6,006 bases of DNA. Origin: Betaproteobacteria bacterium. Lineage in GTDB: Bacteria; Pseudomonadota; Gammaproteobacteria; Burkholderiales; SG8-39. The DNA is taken from contig JAABQT010000110.1 in the NCBI GenBank assembly GCA_011391295.1, positions 1 through 6,006 on the forward strand, written 5' to 3'. The notes beneath the pieces are model-generated. The model was not told where the DNA came from, made no database searches, and worked only from the letters and a program-made list of their open reading frames with translations. Of the stretch, positions 5,041 through 6,006 are shown piece by piece; within the stretch, counting starts at the first letter, position 1, and every line of letters begins with the position of its first letter. A program made the translations under genes and the position numbers.

Positions 5041-6006
5041 TATGCGGCGCGCTTTTTCCTTTGCGCGTCCGTGGCGTGCATCTGCGCGTAGGCGCCGTGC
5101 GCCGCTGATTCCGCGTCGCCCACGTGCACCGGATAGCCCATGTCGTCGAGCACCGAGCCGAGCGCCGACAGGCACAACATGACGTTGTCCGGGCGGCAGC
5201 TGTAGCCCATCAGGCCGAAGCGCCAGATCTTGCCCTTCAGCGGCCCCAGGCCCGCGCCGATCTCCAGGCCGAACTCGCTCAGCAGCCGCGAGCGCACCTG
5301 CGCCTCATCCACGCCCTCGGCGCAGTACACGGCGTTCATCTGCGGCAGCTGGTATTCCTCCCGCACCAGGAACTTCAGCCCCATCGCCTCGAGGCCCGCT
5401 TTGAGCGCCACGTGGTGGCGCCGGTGGCGCGCCCAGCAGTTGTCCAGGCCTTCCTCGCGGATCAGGAGCAACGCCTCGTGCAGTGCGAACAGCGAATTCG
5501 TCGGTGCGGTGTGGTGGTAGGTGCGCGCGCCGGCATTCCAGTAGCCCAGCAGCAGGTTCATGTCCAGGAACCAGCTGTGGATCTTGTCTTTCCTCTTCTT
5601 CACGCGCTCGACCACGCGTTCGGAGAACGACACCGGCGACAGGCCCGGCGTGCAGGACAGGCACTTCTGGCTCGCCGAGTAGATGGCATCGATGTCCCAC
5701 TCGTCCACCTTCACCGGCGTGCCGGCGAGCGAGGTGACGGCATCGACGATCACCAGCGCGCCGTGCTGGTGCGCGATGCGCGTGAGTTCCTGCGCGTCGG
5801 ACTGCGCGCCAGTGGATGTCTCCGCATGCACGAAGGCCACCACGCTCGCGCCCTTGTTCTTGTTCAGCGCGTCCTCGACCTTCTGCGGGTCCACCGGCTC
5901 GCCCCACTTGTCCTCGACCACGATCGGCGTGCCGCCGGCGCGCACCACGTTCTCCAGCATGCGGCCGCCGAACACCCCGTTCTGGCAGACCACGACCTTG
6001 TCTCCC
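5040..6006 (-). CDS. Class V PLP aminotransferase, alanine/serine-glyoxylate (AGXT-like) type, N-terminus missing
   Basis: The frame runs in from the right edge (GDKVVVCQNGVFGGRM...) and ends at TAA 5042-5040, so the upstream part and true start lie beyond 6006; the GTG at 5993 is internal. Numbering from that codon, D84 in VIVDAVTSLAGTPVKVDEWD should contact the pyridine nitrogen. K110 in YSASQKCLSCTPGLSP should be the PLP Schiff-base lysine; the 26-residue gap between them equals that of D183 and K209 in human AGT. YHHTAPTNSLFALHEAL (159-175) and WRFGLMGY (257-264, substrate-binding Arg258) are also typical. The enzyme would be cytosolic and transfer an amino group from alanine or serine to glyoxylate or pyruvate; ureidoglycine-glyoxylate or other class V specificities cannot be excluded. 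After about 290 there is an Ala-rich tail of some 27 residues ending QRKKRAA, and the stop codon shares its last base with the inverted repeat. Confidence 0.88.
   Translation of the reverse strand, partial: GDKVVVCQNGVFGGRMLENVVRAGGTPIVVEDKWGEPVDPQKVEDALNKNKGASVVAFVHAETSTGAQSDAQELTRIAHQHGALVIVDAVTSLAGTPVKVDEWDIDAIYSASQKCLSCTPGLSPVSFSERVVERVKKRKDKIHSWFLDMNLLLGYWNAGARTYHHTAPTNSLFALHEALLLIREEGLDNCWARHRRHHVALKAGLEAMGLKFLVREEYQLPQMNAVYCAEGVDEAQVRSRLLSEFGLEIGAGLGPLKGKIWRFGLMGYSCRPDNVMLCLSALGSVLDDMGYPVHVGDAESAAHGAYAQMHATDAQRKKRAA

Noticed and set aside
1..6006. A new defence, biosynthetic or mobile gene system across the window
   Set aside because: The genes belong to known, functionally unrelated families, are separated by a terminator and a repeat, and include no nuclease, polymerase, transposase, toxin or peptide-modifying gene.

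Overview
The window is GC-rich (clearly above 60% by eye) with strong G/C bias at third codon positions. It looks like chromosomal DNA of a Gram-negative proteobacterium, most plausibly a betaproteobacterium or related lineage. This rests on the gene content (outer-membrane beta-barrel protein, MshQ-like DUF6701 exoprotein, alanine-glyoxylate-type aminotransferase) and the codon bias, not on a marker gene. There is no tRNA, rRNA, CRISPR array, phage gene or transposase gene.

Layout, left to right. Bases 1-176 (+) are the last 57 codons of an OmpA-like outer-membrane beta-barrel protein. It converges tail to tail with a 1217-residue secreted MshQ-like protein (173-3826, -), and the two stop codons share a CTAG. 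A 66-bp gap at 3827-3892 holds a rho-independent terminator (3871-3893, -) that closes the next gene. That gene is a YdjM/YfhP-type (DUF457) membrane 'metal-dependent hydrolase' with a TTG start (3893-4948, -). The 91-bp gap at 4949-5039 is almost wholly a perfect 26-bp inverted repeat with a 32-nt spacer (4957-5040), shaped like a REPIN or small MITE. From 5040 to the right edge (-) lies a class V PLP-dependent aminotransferase that lacks its N-terminus.

The three minus-strand genes could be read from one direction, but the terminator separates the DUF6701 gene from the two upstream genes, and the repeat separates those two from each other. Nothing in their functions suggests one pathway: amino-group transfer to glyoxylate or pyruvate, an integral membrane protein of unknown substrate, and a large surface or pilus-associated exoprotein. 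I read the window as ordinary chromosome with two items worth following up. One is the inverted-repeat element wedged exactly between a stop and a start codon. The other is the modular DUF6701 protein with a duplicated N-terminal domain and no type IV pilus genes beside it. I found no convincing new multi-gene system.
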